From the NCBI GenBank assembly GCA_015062055.1, contig SUVK01000006.1, positions 1-64,000 of the forward strand: 64,000 nt of DNA. Reading direction: 5' to 3'. Made by a program: the position numbers and the translations under genes. Of the stretch, positions 24,021 to 32,327 are shown in pieces. This stretch comes from Akkermansiaceae bacterium. Lineage in GTDB: Bacteria > Verrucomicrobiota > Verrucomicrobiia > Verrucomicrobiales > Akkermansiaceae. The notes below the pieces were generated by a model. It worked only from the letters and a program-made list of their open reading frames with translations, ran no database searches and was not told the DNA's origin. Position 1 is the stretch's first letter. Each line of letters begins with the position of its first letter.

Positions 24021-24749
24021 ATGAGCATCAAGTGGAAAGTTAAGAAGTTAAAGGAGTGTGAGTCGACCTTTACCGAAGCTCGCAATCTCCCGCCGTGGTC
24101 AGTTGTCAGCAGTGTTCGCCAGCATAAGGGGCGTGGCCGATTCAACCGCGCTTGGTTTGGTGAAGAAGGTGGCTTATGGGCTAATTTTAACTTACCCACA
24201 GAGGATAAAACCTCCAGGCCTTGGGGCTTAATGCCTTTGGTAGCAGGTGTAGCTCTTATCGACACCTTGGCTGCCTACCACATAAAAGGATTAAGACTCC
24301 GTTGGCCCAACGATTTGTTAGTCAATCGTAACAAATTGGCCGGCATACTTGTTGAAAGGCCGTCTGCTCACATGGTTTCGGTGGGGATAGGCATCAACGT
24401 ATACAATAATTTGGTAAAGATTCAAGGCATGACTACCGATGTACCGGTGAGATTGGTTGACCTTATCCCGAACGCATGCCCCACAGTTGACGAATTGCGA
24501 GACCACTTGGCTGACGAGTTAGCAAAAGTTTTCAATGATTTCATTCAAAACGGGTCGGAACCGATTCTCACACGTTTGGAGCAAGCATGGGGCCCTAGTT
24601 TGCCGGTAGTCGCCATTACTGATACCGAGCGCATATGTGGCTTCTTTTCCGGTATCGAGGCAGATGGTTCTCCCATCCTGAAAAAAGTCGATGGTTCTAC
24701 TATTATCGTGCCGGCCATTACGATAAACCGCATGAAAGAACTCGTCTGA
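24021..24749 (+). CDS. birA: Biotin--[acetyl-CoA carboxylase] ligase BirA, catalytic form
   Basis: BirA attaches biotin to the biotin carboxyl carrier protein. The 242-residue protein has the biotin/ATP loop HKGRGRFNRAWFGE and the catalytic core RLRWPNDLLVNRNKLAGILVE, followed by VSVGIGINV. The N-terminal DNA-binding HTH of E. coli BirA is absent, so it is a monofunctional enzyme and not a bio repressor. The ATG at 24021 is preferred over the frame's upstream ATG at 23964: it begins the conserved fold and has a -10 box 6 nt before it. A strong terminator follows the gene. Confidence 0.9.
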   Translation: MSIKWKVKKLKECESTFTEARNLPPWSVVSSVRQHKGRGRFNRAWFGEEGGLWANFNLPTEDKTSRPWGLMPLVAGVALIDTLAAYHIKGLRLRWPNDLLVNRNKLAGILVERPSAHMVSVGIGINVYNNLVKIQGMTTDVPVRLVDLIPNACPTVDELRDHLADELAKVFNDFIQNGSEPILTRLEQAWGPSLPVVAITDTERICGFFSGIEADGSPILKKVDGSTIIVPAITINRMKELV

Positions 24750-24775
24750 TTTACTATCGATAGAACATTTTTCGC

Positions 24776-24812
24776 ATCAGCATGGGGCAATACCCCATGC
24801 TGATTTTCTGTA
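24776..24812 (+). terminator. Terminator after birA
   Basis: A perfect 12-bp stem (ATCAGCATGGGG with its complement, 5-nt loop) is followed by TTTTC and, 10 nt later, TTTTT. Confidence 0.85.
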
Positions 24813-24838
24813 GTCCTTTTTCAACAGCTCTCGAATTC

Positions 24839-24863
24839 AATCATCAAATGACATTTGATGATT
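24839..24863. promoter_or_regulatory. Perfect 11-bp palindrome overlapping a start codon
   Basis: AATCATCAAAT and its complement, separated by GAC, end at the second base of the TTG start of the next gene. It could be an operator bound by that gene's own nucleic-acid-binding product, or an RNA hairpin hiding the start. Confidence 0.55.
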
Positions 24864-25137
24864 GACTTTTACGAAAAAAACGGTATATTATGACCCTGAG
24901 GGGTCAGATAAACAGGCCCGTTACATAACAGTGGACGACGATATCATTTGTACGGAAAAGATAATAGCTGATCGCAAAACATTCTTCATTGACCTTAAAA
25001 GCAATGCAAGAGGAAGAGTTGTGCGTATTACGGAGAAGGTAAGCTCGAACCGTGACCGCATCATGGTACCGGCTGAGATATTAGATGACTTCATTGCTGC
25101 ATTGGAGGACATTCGCCAAGCGAATCAAGAGCATTAA
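24862..25137 (+). CDS. PUR-domain (PurA-like, DUF3276-type) nucleic-acid-binding protein
   Basis: A 91-residue protein. The segment KTFFIDLKSNARGRVVRITEKVSSNRDRIMVPAEILDDF is the PUR repeat pattern (YFFDLxENxRGRFLRI... RxxIxVPAxxxxxF). Bacterial PUR proteins of this size dimerise and bind single-stranded RNA or DNA. The reading frame starts with TTG at 24862; no in-frame ATG exists upstream. The start codon sits in one arm of an 11-bp palindrome, which suggests autoregulation. A TATATT at 24882, inside the frame, might be a promoter for a shorter product. Confidence 0.7.
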   Translation: MTFTKKTVYYDPEGSDKQARYITVDDDIICTEKIIADRKTFFIDLKSNARGRVVRITEKVSSNRDRIMVPAEILDDFIAALEDIRQANQEH

Positions 25138-25287
25138 CTTTAATTCACTTGCAACTCCAAGCGCGCTGGTTTCATTAAAAAGCTGTCACATTTTGAGCTG
25201 GACAAAACGAGAAAAATAGTGCTTAATACGCGCGTGGCGGTGTAACCTGCACACGCCCGGTAAGTCAACTAGCTTATTTACAAAGTC

Positions 25288-26586
25288 ATGAGGAGAATTA
25301 AAGTACTGAAATTGGGTTGGGAGTTTCCGCCGCTTATCAATGGTGGGCTCGGTGTTGCATGCATGGGCATCTCTAAGGCGCTGTCCAAGAAGGTAGATCT
25401 TTCAGTTATTGTTCCCAAGGCCAAACCGGGTCAGAAATATGATGGTTTTGAACTGACAGGTATCAACAACCTGCAGTATTCGGAAATGGAGACACACAGC
25501 GAGGGCTACACGTATGAAAGCTTTACCGTAGTCGGCAAGGCCCCCGTTAACCTCGACCCCTATGCCTGCGAAGAAGGCACCCCCGGCAACATCACCTTTA
25601 CCAAAGAAGGCAAGCTGCTCTTCTCTAAGGTACACAAGGCAGACTTAGCCTTGTTTACCGGCAAGGAAGATTTATATGCAGGTGATTTAGCCCGAAAGGT
25701 TATCGAGTTCTCCAAGATATGTGCAGTAATGGCCCGCGGTTACGACTTTGACGTGGTGCACGCGCACGACTGGATGACGTACCTGGCCGGTGTAGAAGTA
25801 AAGCGCGCCACAGGCAAACCCTTAGTGGTACACCTGCACGCCTCTCAGTTTGACCGTGCCGGTGCAGATGCCCGCGGTTGGATATACGATATTGAAAAAT
25901 ACGGCATGGAGCAGGCAGATGCGGTTATCCCCGTATCTAAGTACACCGGCACCGTAGCGGCCGGTCACTATGGCATTGACCCTGCCAAGATTTTCCCGGT
26001 ACACAACGGTGCAGACCCGGTAGAGGTATTCCACACCAAGAAGAAGTTCCCCGAGAAACTCGTTCTCTTCCTCGGGCGTCTTACCGCCCAGAAAGGGCCG
26101 GAGTTCTTCTTGCAGATTGCAGCTAAAGTACTCGAACAGACCGATGACGTACGCTTTGTCATGGCCGGTACCGGCGAAAAGCTGCGCCAACTTATTGAGA
26201 CAGGCGCCTTCCATGGCGTAGGCGACAAGTTCCACTTCACCGGGTTCCTCAACAAACAAAAGGTCAACGAGTTGTTAAGCATGACCGATGTATACTGCAT
26301 GCCGTCCGTATCTGAGCCGTTCGGGCTCTCTGCACTGGAGGCAGCCCAATTCAATATCCCGGCCGTAATCTCCAAGCAGAGTGGCGTGGCCGAGGTAATG
26401 AAGGGAGCCTTGAAAGCCGACTTCTGGGATGTAAACATGATGGCAAAGCACATTGTGAATCTTATTACAGACGAGAAGCTCTACAAACAAGTGGCAGAGC
26501 AAAGCGCCCAAGACATCAAGAACTCCAACTGGGATACCGCAGCCGACAAGATGCTGCGAGTATATCACCACGTGCTCGGTTGGTAA
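25288..26586 (+). CDS. GT4-family glycosyltransferase, probable glycogen/glucan synthase
   Basis: A GT-B fold enzyme of 432 residues. The N-terminal LGWEFPPLINGGLGVACMGISKAL and DVVHAHDWMTYLAG match glycogen synthase-like proteins, and the C-terminal sugar-nucleotide site is seen in SEPFGLSALEAAQFNIPAV (E-x7-E motif). The N-terminal Gly-Gly loop and spacing fit the starch/glycogen synthase-like glycosyltransferases that lie beside GH57 enzymes in Bacteroidetes and Verrucomicrobia. The adjacent gene is such a GH57. Whether it elongates glycogen or another glucan is inferred. Confidence 0.82.
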   Translation: MRRIKVLKLGWEFPPLINGGLGVACMGISKALSKKVDLSVIVPKAKPGQKYDGFELTGINNLQYSEMETHSEGYTYESFTVVGKAPVNLDPYACEEGTPGNITFTKEGKLLFSKVHKADLALFTGKEDLYAGDLARKVIEFSKICAVMARGYDFDVVHAHDWMTYLAGVEVKRATGKPLVVHLHASQFDRAGADARGWIYDIEKYGMEQADAVIPVSKYTGTVAAGHYGIDPAKIFPVHNGADPVEVFHTKKKFPEKLVLFLGRLTAQKGPEFFLQIAAKVLEQTDDVRFVMAGTGEKLRQLIETGAFHGVGDKFHFTGFLNKQKVNELLSMTDVYCMPSVSEPFGLSALEAAQFNIPAVISKQSGVAEVMKGALKADFWDVNMMAKHIVNLITDEKLYKQVAEQSAQDIKNSNWDTAADKMLRVYHHVLGW

Positions 26587-26610
26587 CCTCTTACCCCCTT
26601 TTAACCAAAC

Positions 26611-27795
26611 ATGAATATCTCCTTAACTTTTCATGCACATCAGCCCAACCGACTGACGCCGTATGATTTCTTCAAGATAGGCGAACACGCTTTCTACGAA
26701 GATGACGAGCTCAACGGGCGCGTGCTCAGCCAGGTAGCAGAGCGTTGCTACCTGCCCGCCAATAGGCTCATGAAGCAGCTTATTGAGCTTTCTGACGGTA
26801 AGTTCAAGTTTGCGCTGGCAATATCCGGTGTAATTTTGGAACAGGCGAAATACCACCGCCCCGACCTCATTGAGTCTTTCAAAGAACTTGCCGAAACCGG
26901 GTGCGTTGAATTTTTGGCCATGCCCTATTATGCCTCGCTGTCATCGCTGTACTCCACCGGGGAGTTTGCAGAGCAGGTCAACGAGCATATGGACCTGATA
27001 GAAGACCTTTTCGGGCAACGCCCCACGGTGTTGTGGAATACCGGCATGCTCTACTCTAACGCCATAGCAGCACAGGCATATGATATGGGGTTTGAGGGTA
27101 TTATGGCAGACGGCAACAGTCGCATGATGTCCAACCGTCACACAAACGACTTGCAGTGTGCCCCGCTTATCGCTAAGACAAAAACCATCATCCGCAACCG
27201 CCACCTCTCTAACGACTTGGCCAACCGTCGCGTTGACCCGAGCTGGAGCGAGTACCCCCTTTCTCCCTATACCTTTGCCGAATGGCTTGGACAGCAGGAA
27301 GGCCAGGTAGTTAATATCTCTCTGGACTACGAGACACTTGGCGAGCGCCAACCCGATACCACGGGTGTGTTTGAGTTCTGGCGCACCATGATTATGGCAA
27401 CCCTTTTCAACGGTAATACCTTCATGACTCCCGGTGAAGCCGTAAGAGAGTTCCCCTCCACCGGCACGATTGACTGCCCCAACCCTGTGAGCTGCTCGAC
27501 TTTCGGTACTACCACGCATTGGAATGGCAATGTCATGCAACAAGAGGCTCTCAAGAAGATATACGACCTTGAGACGCCGGTGAAAGACAGCGAAGACCGA
27601 GACATGATTCACGTGTGGCGTAAGCTGCAAAGTGCAGACCACTTCCATTATATGGAGAAGAGCAATGGGTTCACCCCCTACCCCTCTCCGTTTGATGCAT
27701 ACATTTACTACATGAATGCCTTGGCTGACCTGCAGGTGCGAGTCAAGCGCCAAGCAGAGCTGATTCACCTTGCCCACAAGGCTACCATGGCCTAG
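26611..27795 (+). CDS. Glycoside hydrolase family 57 protein (alpha-amylase/glucan-modifying type)
   Basis: GH57 enzymes use a TIM-barrel-like fold on alpha-glucans. The N-terminus ISLTFHAHQPNRL is the conserved HxHQP region of GH57. The block ETGCVEFLAMPYYASLSSL contains the nucleophile-region pattern and WNTGMLYSNAIAAQAYDMGFEGIMADG is the second signature. The later ISLDYETLGE gives a conserved acidic residue. 394 residues is the short GH57 type. It follows the glycosyltransferase by 24 nt and a terminator ends the pair, so they form a glucan metabolism operon. Confidence 0.85.
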   Translation: MNISLTFHAHQPNRLTPYDFFKIGEHAFYEDDELNGRVLSQVAERCYLPANRLMKQLIELSDGKFKFALAISGVILEQAKYHRPDLIESFKELAETGCVEFLAMPYYASLSSLYSTGEFAEQVNEHMDLIEDLFGQRPTVLWNTGMLYSNAIAAQAYDMGFEGIMADGNSRMMSNRHTNDLQCAPLIAKTKTIIRNRHLSNDLANRRVDPSWSEYPLSPYTFAEWLGQQEGQVVNISLDYETLGERQPDTTGVFEFWRTMIMATLFNGNTFMTPGEAVREFPSTGTIDCPNPVSCSTFGTTTHWNGNVMQQEALKKIYDLETPVKDSEDRDMIHVWRKLQSADHFHYMEKSNGFTPYPSPFDAYIYYMNALADLQVRVKRQAELIHLAHKATMA

Positions 27796-27819
27796 GCATC
27801 GGAACAAAACAACCGAGAA

Positions 27820-27860
27820 ACACGCGGGTGCAGATTAATGCAACCGCGTGTCTTTTTTGT
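27820..27860 (+). terminator. Terminator of the glucan operon
   Basis: Stem ACACGCGG-TGCA with one mismatch, 6-nt loop, followed by CTTTTTTG. Confidence 0.8.
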
Positions 27861-27869
27861 TTAGATTTT

Positions 27870-27937
27870 ACGCGTGGGAACAATTAGGTAAATGGCAATT
27901 TATCTGTCAACATAGACCAAAGCCTTTAATTGTTCCC
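27870..27937. repeat. Remnant of the MITE-like family
   Basis: The first 23 bases equal the terminus at 1718-1740, and the 27928-27937 end (AATTGTTCCC) is the inverted remnant of the other terminus. Only about 70 bp remain, so this is an internal-deletion copy. The last codons of the neighbouring minus-strand gene lie inside it. Confidence 0.6.
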
Positions 27938-28954
27938 TCTGGTTTTGGATTTTCTTATTAAGTAAATGGAACAGGTTAAACCTACGGCAGCAAGAACAAT
28001 CTCAATCCACGGCAACATGAGAGGAGCATACACGAAGAACCCGACCTGCAAAACATGGCATGTAAATGTGAAGAGCGAAGCGCCCAACATTGAAAGAGAA
28101 GTGGCTAACAGGACGGATACCAACAAGGAACGCCAAAAAGGCTTGCCAAGTATTGCAAAAATCAAAACAAAAACCAAGGCAAGCAGGGTGAGAGTAATCG
28201 CACAACCACGAATGGCTCTTTTGTCTGAAAGAACAGGATCAGAAAAACGATGTTGCATATTATCCATTGCCTCTTCCCCCCGAATAAAACCACAACCGGG
28301 TTCCGTTATATCGAGCACATTACCAACAACTCGACCCACAAGGTAAAAATCACCTTTTAATGGAGAGGGCACATAATATAGGGACATCTTCACCGTAGGG
28401 GCCGGAGCTTCTTCGGTTTGTAAAACTACGGTACTATCCGAGCATTCCAAAACGTAAGGCTGCAAGGATTCCGGCATTCGGTAATCTTGCCTACTTAAGG
28501 GCGAAAGCTGAAAATCGCCGTGTAAAAACACACTCGGATTAAGCTTCAGCACAAAGTCGCCGGAACGAAGAATGGGGGCTACAAAAGCAGACTCTCTAAC
28601 ACCATGAACGGTGTGGTAGCACACGCGTGGGTGTGATTGGTTGGAACCATGAAACTTTCGGCATACAGCAATCCCTTTGTTCTCAATACCGAACAAATAG
28701 TCCGCAGCTCCTTGACCGTCTGCAATTATCTCATTAACATGTAAGCGTATCAGTTTGCCATTGTATTCAGAAAGAGAAACGGTTGCGTCATACGGCAACA
28801 CACGCTCGCTACTGAAAATAAACTGAGTATATGTTACCCCTGCAACCGAGACAAGAAAGAGAGCAAAGGCAAGCAAGCCCAGCAGCAACAAGGCAGAAAA
28901 TTTAATGCATCCCAAGCAATCAGGTTTGCGAGATGGTATTTTTGCACAAGCCAT
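27926..28954 (-). CDS. Membrane protein, TMEM43-like
   Basis: 342 residues. A transmembrane helix near residues 18-42 is followed by an extracytoplasmic domain of about 200 residues and three helices after residue 245 (ITLTLLALVFVLIFAIL, LLVSVLLATSLSMLGASLFTF, WIEIVLAAVGLTCSIYLI). The sequence ADYLFGIENKGIAVCRKFHG in the ectodomain recalls the TMEM43/LUMA family, but the match is weak. The final codons lie within a MITE remnant, so its end may have been altered. Function is unknown. Confidence 0.6.
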   Translation of the reverse strand: MACAKIPSRKPDCLGCIKFSALLLLGLLAFALFLVSVAGVTYTQFIFSSERVLPYDATVSLSEYNGKLIRLHVNEIIADGQGAADYLFGIENKGIAVCRKFHGSNQSHPRVCYHTVHGVRESAFVAPILRSGDFVLKLNPSVFLHGDFQLSPLSRQDYRMPESLQPYVLECSDSTVVLQTEEAPAPTVKMSLYYVPSPLKGDFYLVGRVVGNVLDITEPGCGFIRGEEAMDNMQHRFSDPVLSDKRAIRGCAITLTLLALVFVLIFAILGKPFWRSLLVSVLLATSLSMLGASLFTFTCHVLQVGFFVYAPLMLPWIEIVLAAVGLTCSIYLIRKSKTRGNN

Positions 28955-29033
28955 ACCCTACGTTAGACAGGGAATAGTGCATTACTGTTCAATATTTTTG
29001 TACACTGAGAGCAAGCTCATCGTAATATTTGGC

Positions 29034-29061
29034 TTGATTACGGGGGATAATCGGTTATAAT
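29034..29061 (+). promoter_or_regulatory. Promoter of the murCB-ddl-ftsQ operon
   Basis: TTGATT (29034-29039), 16-nt spacer, perfect TATAAT (29056-29061). The -10 ends 14 nt before the ATG, so the leader is about 7 nt. Confidence 0.55.
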
Positions 29062-29075
29062 AACGCGCAAGTATT

Positions 29076-31376
29076 ATGATTGAACAGTTACGCAAACGAC
29101 TTTTGGACCGGGAGCATCCCGTACGCATCCATCTGATAGGAGTAGCCGGTGCCGGCATGAGCGGGTTGGCACGCATGTTGCTTGAAATGGGTCACCGAGT
29201 AAGTGGTTGTGACCGCGTAACAAGCACCGAGACAGAAAAGCTGCAACAAGCCGGGCTCGTCTTTTCTTGCCCGCACAGTGCAGAGTCGGTTCAAGATGCC
29301 GAAATTATCATATACTCCAGCGCGATTCGCGAAGAAAATGTGGCCTTGGCTGCAGCCCGACAAAACGGGAGTTTGTGCTTGCGACGCGCAGAATGTTTAG
29401 CTGCAATTCTCAACAACAAGAAAGGCGTCGTAGTTGCCGGCACCCACGGCAAAACCACAACCTCGGCCATGTCTGCCCACCTGCTCCGCGAGGGCCGTAT
29501 GCGTCCCTGCCACTATGTGGGGGCAGAAATCCCCGTATTGGGCGCCAATGCCCATTGGAACGAGGACAGCGAGTATCTTGTTGCCGAAGGTGACGAAAGT
29601 GATGGAACACTGGTCAACTACATCCCCGAGCATAGTATCATCTTGAACATTGAAGCCGAACATTTAGACTTCTACCGTGACTTAGACCACATCAAGAGTG
29701 TTTTCCACCGTCTTTGCCGTCAAACTCGTGGCAAGCTCATCTACTGCAAGAACGATGCAGGCGCCCATGATGTGTGCTCTCAATACCCCAATACGATTTC
29801 ATACGGCTGGCAAGATGCCGACTACACGGCAACCGACATGACCGTAAAGCGAGGGCGCACCCTCTACACAATCAATTACAAAGGAGAACCGCTCGGGCGT
29901 GTGGAGTTAGGCATACCCGGCCGACACAATGTACTCAACTCATTAGCAGCTACGGCACTGGCCCTGGAGCTGGGGTGCGACTTTGCCAGCGTAACGAGAG
30001 GGTTGGTCAGCTTTGCGGGGGCTCGCCGACGTTTCGAGACTAAGTATCTCTCCCGACAATACCGCATTGTAGACGACTACGGGCACCACCCCACGGAGAT
30101 TGCAGCAACCTTGCAAACGGCACAAAGCCTCAAACCGGACCGTTTGATTGTACTCTTCCAGCCCCATCGCTATACCCGCACCCAGTTGTTGCGAGATGAC
30201 TTTGGCAAAGTACTGCAAAACCTTGACAAGCTTTATGTAGCAGATGTCTACCCTGCCAGCGAGCTACCGATACCCGGCATCAGCGGGCAAACGATTGTAG
30301 ATGCAGTACAAGAAAACGGCCCGGTAGACGCAGCATTCTTACCCAATCTGCCACTGGCACACCATACGGTCGGCAACGCACTGCGCCCCGGTGATATGTT
30401 CATCACCTTGGGTGCAGGTAATGTTCATGAGGCCGGCACCAAAATTGCTGCAGACTTGCGTATTCTTGCAGAAATGCAACAAGAGTGCGGCGAAGATATC
30501 AATTATCGACTCTATGAGCCGATGAGCAAGCATACCACCATGGGAGTTGGCGGCGAAGCTCAATACTGGGTGGAGCCCAACAGCTTTGAAAAAATGCAAG
30601 CAGTGGTTAACTTCTTCAAAGATCGCCATATACCGGTGCATATCATCGGCAGAGGCTCCAACGTCATTGTTCGAGAGGGCGGCATCCGAGGCGCCGTGAT
30701 TCATCCCTGCTGTGGCGAGTTCGATAAGATTGAACTGCAAGGTCGCAACATCGTTGCCGGAGCCGGCGTGAAACTCAAAAAACTTGCAGCATTTGCCGCA
30801 CAAAACGGCATTGCGGGTTTTGAGTGGATGGATGGCATCCCCGGTTACGTAGGAGGCAGCCTCAGGATGAACGCCGGTGCTATGGGGAGCGATATGTGGG
30901 GTGTGTTCTGCTCTGCCGTTGCCCTCAATGAGGACGGCGATATCGTCGAGTTTGAAAAAGAAAACATGAAGGGTGCCATCTACCGCCGCATCCCCGAGTT
31001 TGAACACAATATGGTGATGCAAGCCACATTCCGTGGCACCCCGGATGCCCCGCAAGCAATAGCGGACCGCATGGAGGCCAGCAGAACCCACCGCAAAACA
31101 ACCCAGCCCTTAGCCCCCAGCGCAGGTTGCACCTTCGTTAACCCCGAGGAAATACCTGCCGGCAAACTCATAGACGAAATGGGGCTCAAAGGCTTCTCCA
31201 TCGGCGGCGCACAAGTATCTGAGGTCCATGCAAACTTTATCATCAACAAGGGAGGAGCCAAAGCAACCGATATTACCGAGCTTATTGATTACATTCGCAA
31301 CAAAGCCAAAACAGAACGAGGCATCACCTTGCGAACCGAGGTACAGGTAATCGGCGATCGCGAACCCCAATTCTGA
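29076..31376 (+). CDS. murCB: Fused UDP-N-acetylmuramate--L-alanine ligase and UDP-N-acetylenolpyruvoylglucosamine reductase (MurC-MurB)
   Basis: A 766-residue bifunctional enzyme for two consecutive cytoplasmic steps of peptidoglycan synthesis. Residues 1-460 are MurC: GVAGAGMSGLARMLLEMGHRVSGCDR, the ATP loop VVAGTHGKTTTSAMSAHLL near residue 122, and VDDYGHHPTEI. Residues about 475-766 are MurB: MGVGGEAQYWVEPNSFEKM (FAD), HIIGRGSNVIVREGG and GGSLRMNAGAMG, and a TLRTEVQVIG ending. The reductase comes after the ligase although it acts first. Fusions of this type are known in Verrucomicrobia. ddl follows after 19 nt. Confidence 0.93.
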   Translation: MIEQLRKRLLDREHPVRIHLIGVAGAGMSGLARMLLEMGHRVSGCDRVTSTETEKLQQAGLVFSCPHSAESVQDAEIIIYSSAIREENVALAAARQNGSLCLRRAECLAAILNNKKGVVVAGTHGKTTTSAMSAHLLREGRMRPCHYVGAEIPVLGANAHWNEDSEYLVAEGDESDGTLVNYIPEHSIILNIEAEHLDFYRDLDHIKSVFHRLCRQTRGKLIYCKNDAGAHDVCSQYPNTISYGWQDADYTATDMTVKRGRTLYTINYKGEPLGRVELGIPGRHNVLNSLAATALALELGCDFASVTRGLVSFAGARRRFETKYLSRQYRIVDDYGHHPTEIAATLQTAQSLKPDRLIVLFQPHRYTRTQLLRDDFGKVLQNLDKLYVADVYPASELPIPGISGQTIVDAVQENGPVDAAFLPNLPLAHHTVGNALRPGDMFITLGAGNVHEAGTKIAADLRILAEMQQECGEDINYRLYEPMSKHTTMGVGGEAQYWVEPNSFEKMQAVVNFFKDRHIPVHIIGRGSNVIVREGGIRGAVIHPCCGEFDKIELQGRNIVAGAGVKLKKLAAFAAQNGIAGFEWMDGIPGYVGGSLRMNAGAMGSDMWGVFCSAVALNEDGDIVEFEKENMKGAIYRRIPEFEHNMVMQATFRGTPDAPQAIADRMEASRTHRKTTQPLAPSAGCTFVNPEEIPAGKLIDEMGLKGFSIGGAQVSEVHANFIINKGGAKATDITELIDYIRNKAKTERGITLRTEVQVIGDREPQF

Positions 31377-31395
31377 TTTTCAACGCATAGCATTC

Positions 31396-32319
31396 ATGAA
31401 GACACTTACAAAAGACACAGCTATTGCCCTGTTAATGGGTGGTCCCGGTTCAGAACGACAAGTATCTCTTGTATCTGGCAATGCCGTACTGACCGCTCTC
31501 AAAGAAGAAGGATTCACCAACGTAACCCCGGTTATCGTCGAAAGAGAACGCCCGACCATTCCCGCAGGCACCGAACTGTGCTACAATATGATTCACGGTA
31601 CATACGGTGAAGACGGCGGGCTGCAATCATATTTGGAGGAGTTAGGGATTCCCTACACCGGTGCCGGTGCTGCAACAAGCCGCAACTGCTTTGACAAAAT
31701 TCTCACCAAAAAAGCATTCTTTGCAGCAGGTGTACCCACCCCGGCAGATGAGGTTATCAACCCCGGAGAAATGCCCACCATCGGGGTACCTTGCGTTATT
31801 AAGCCCCCCTGCGAGGGGTCTTCCGTAGGTGTCAGTATCGTGAAAACAGAAGAAGAGCTGCCGGCGGCTGTTAGTGAAGCAGCAAAATACGGCACCGACC
31901 TTTTGGTTGAGGAATACATAGAGGGTAAAGAGTTGACCGTCGCTATTTTCAACGGCACAGCACTGCCCGTCATTCATATTGCCCCGAGAGAAGGTTTTTA
32001 CGATTATGCCAATAAATACCCCTCACTCTCCGGCGGTGTCGGGTCTGACTACATCTGCCCGGCAGATATTACCGAAGAAGAGACAAAGGCCGTACAAGAA
32101 GCTGCTTTAGCTGCATACAAGGCTCTTAATGTAGAGGTCTATGGTCGAGTCGATGTTCTGCTGACGAAAGACAGCAAGCCTTATGTGCTCGAAATTAATA
32201 CCATACCGGGCATGACCAGCGCCTCGCTTTTCCCCAAAGCGGCGGCTGCTGTGGGCATCAGCTTCGGAGAGCTCTGCCGCCGTATTGCCGAAATATCCCT
32301 GAACCAGCCACGAGGGTAA
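31396..32319 (+). CDS. ddl: D-alanine--D-alanine ligase
   Basis: A 307-residue ATP-grasp enzyme that makes the D-Ala-D-Ala dipeptide for the muropeptide. Motifs include LMGGPGSERQVSLVSGNAV at the N-terminus, CVIKPPCEGSSVGVSIV (ATP-grasp loop), GRVDVLLTKDSKPYVLEINTIPGMTSASLFP with the metal-binding E and N. Length matches the DdlB type. It lies between murCB and ftsQ, with 8 nt to the next gene, in a classic cell-wall cluster order. Confidence 0.95.
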   Translation: MKTLTKDTAIALLMGGPGSERQVSLVSGNAVLTALKEEGFTNVTPVIVERERPTIPAGTELCYNMIHGTYGEDGGLQSYLEELGIPYTGAGAATSRNCFDKILTKKAFFAAGVPTPADEVINPGEMPTIGVPCVIKPPCEGSSVGVSIVKTEEELPAAVSEAAKYGTDLLVEEYIEGKELTVAIFNGTALPVIHIAPREGFYDYANKYPSLSGGVGSDYICPADITEEETKAVQEAALAAYKALNVEVYGRVDVLLTKDSKPYVLEINTIPGMTSASLFPKAAAAVGISFGELCRRIAEISLNQPRG

Positions 32320-32327
32320 CATAATAA

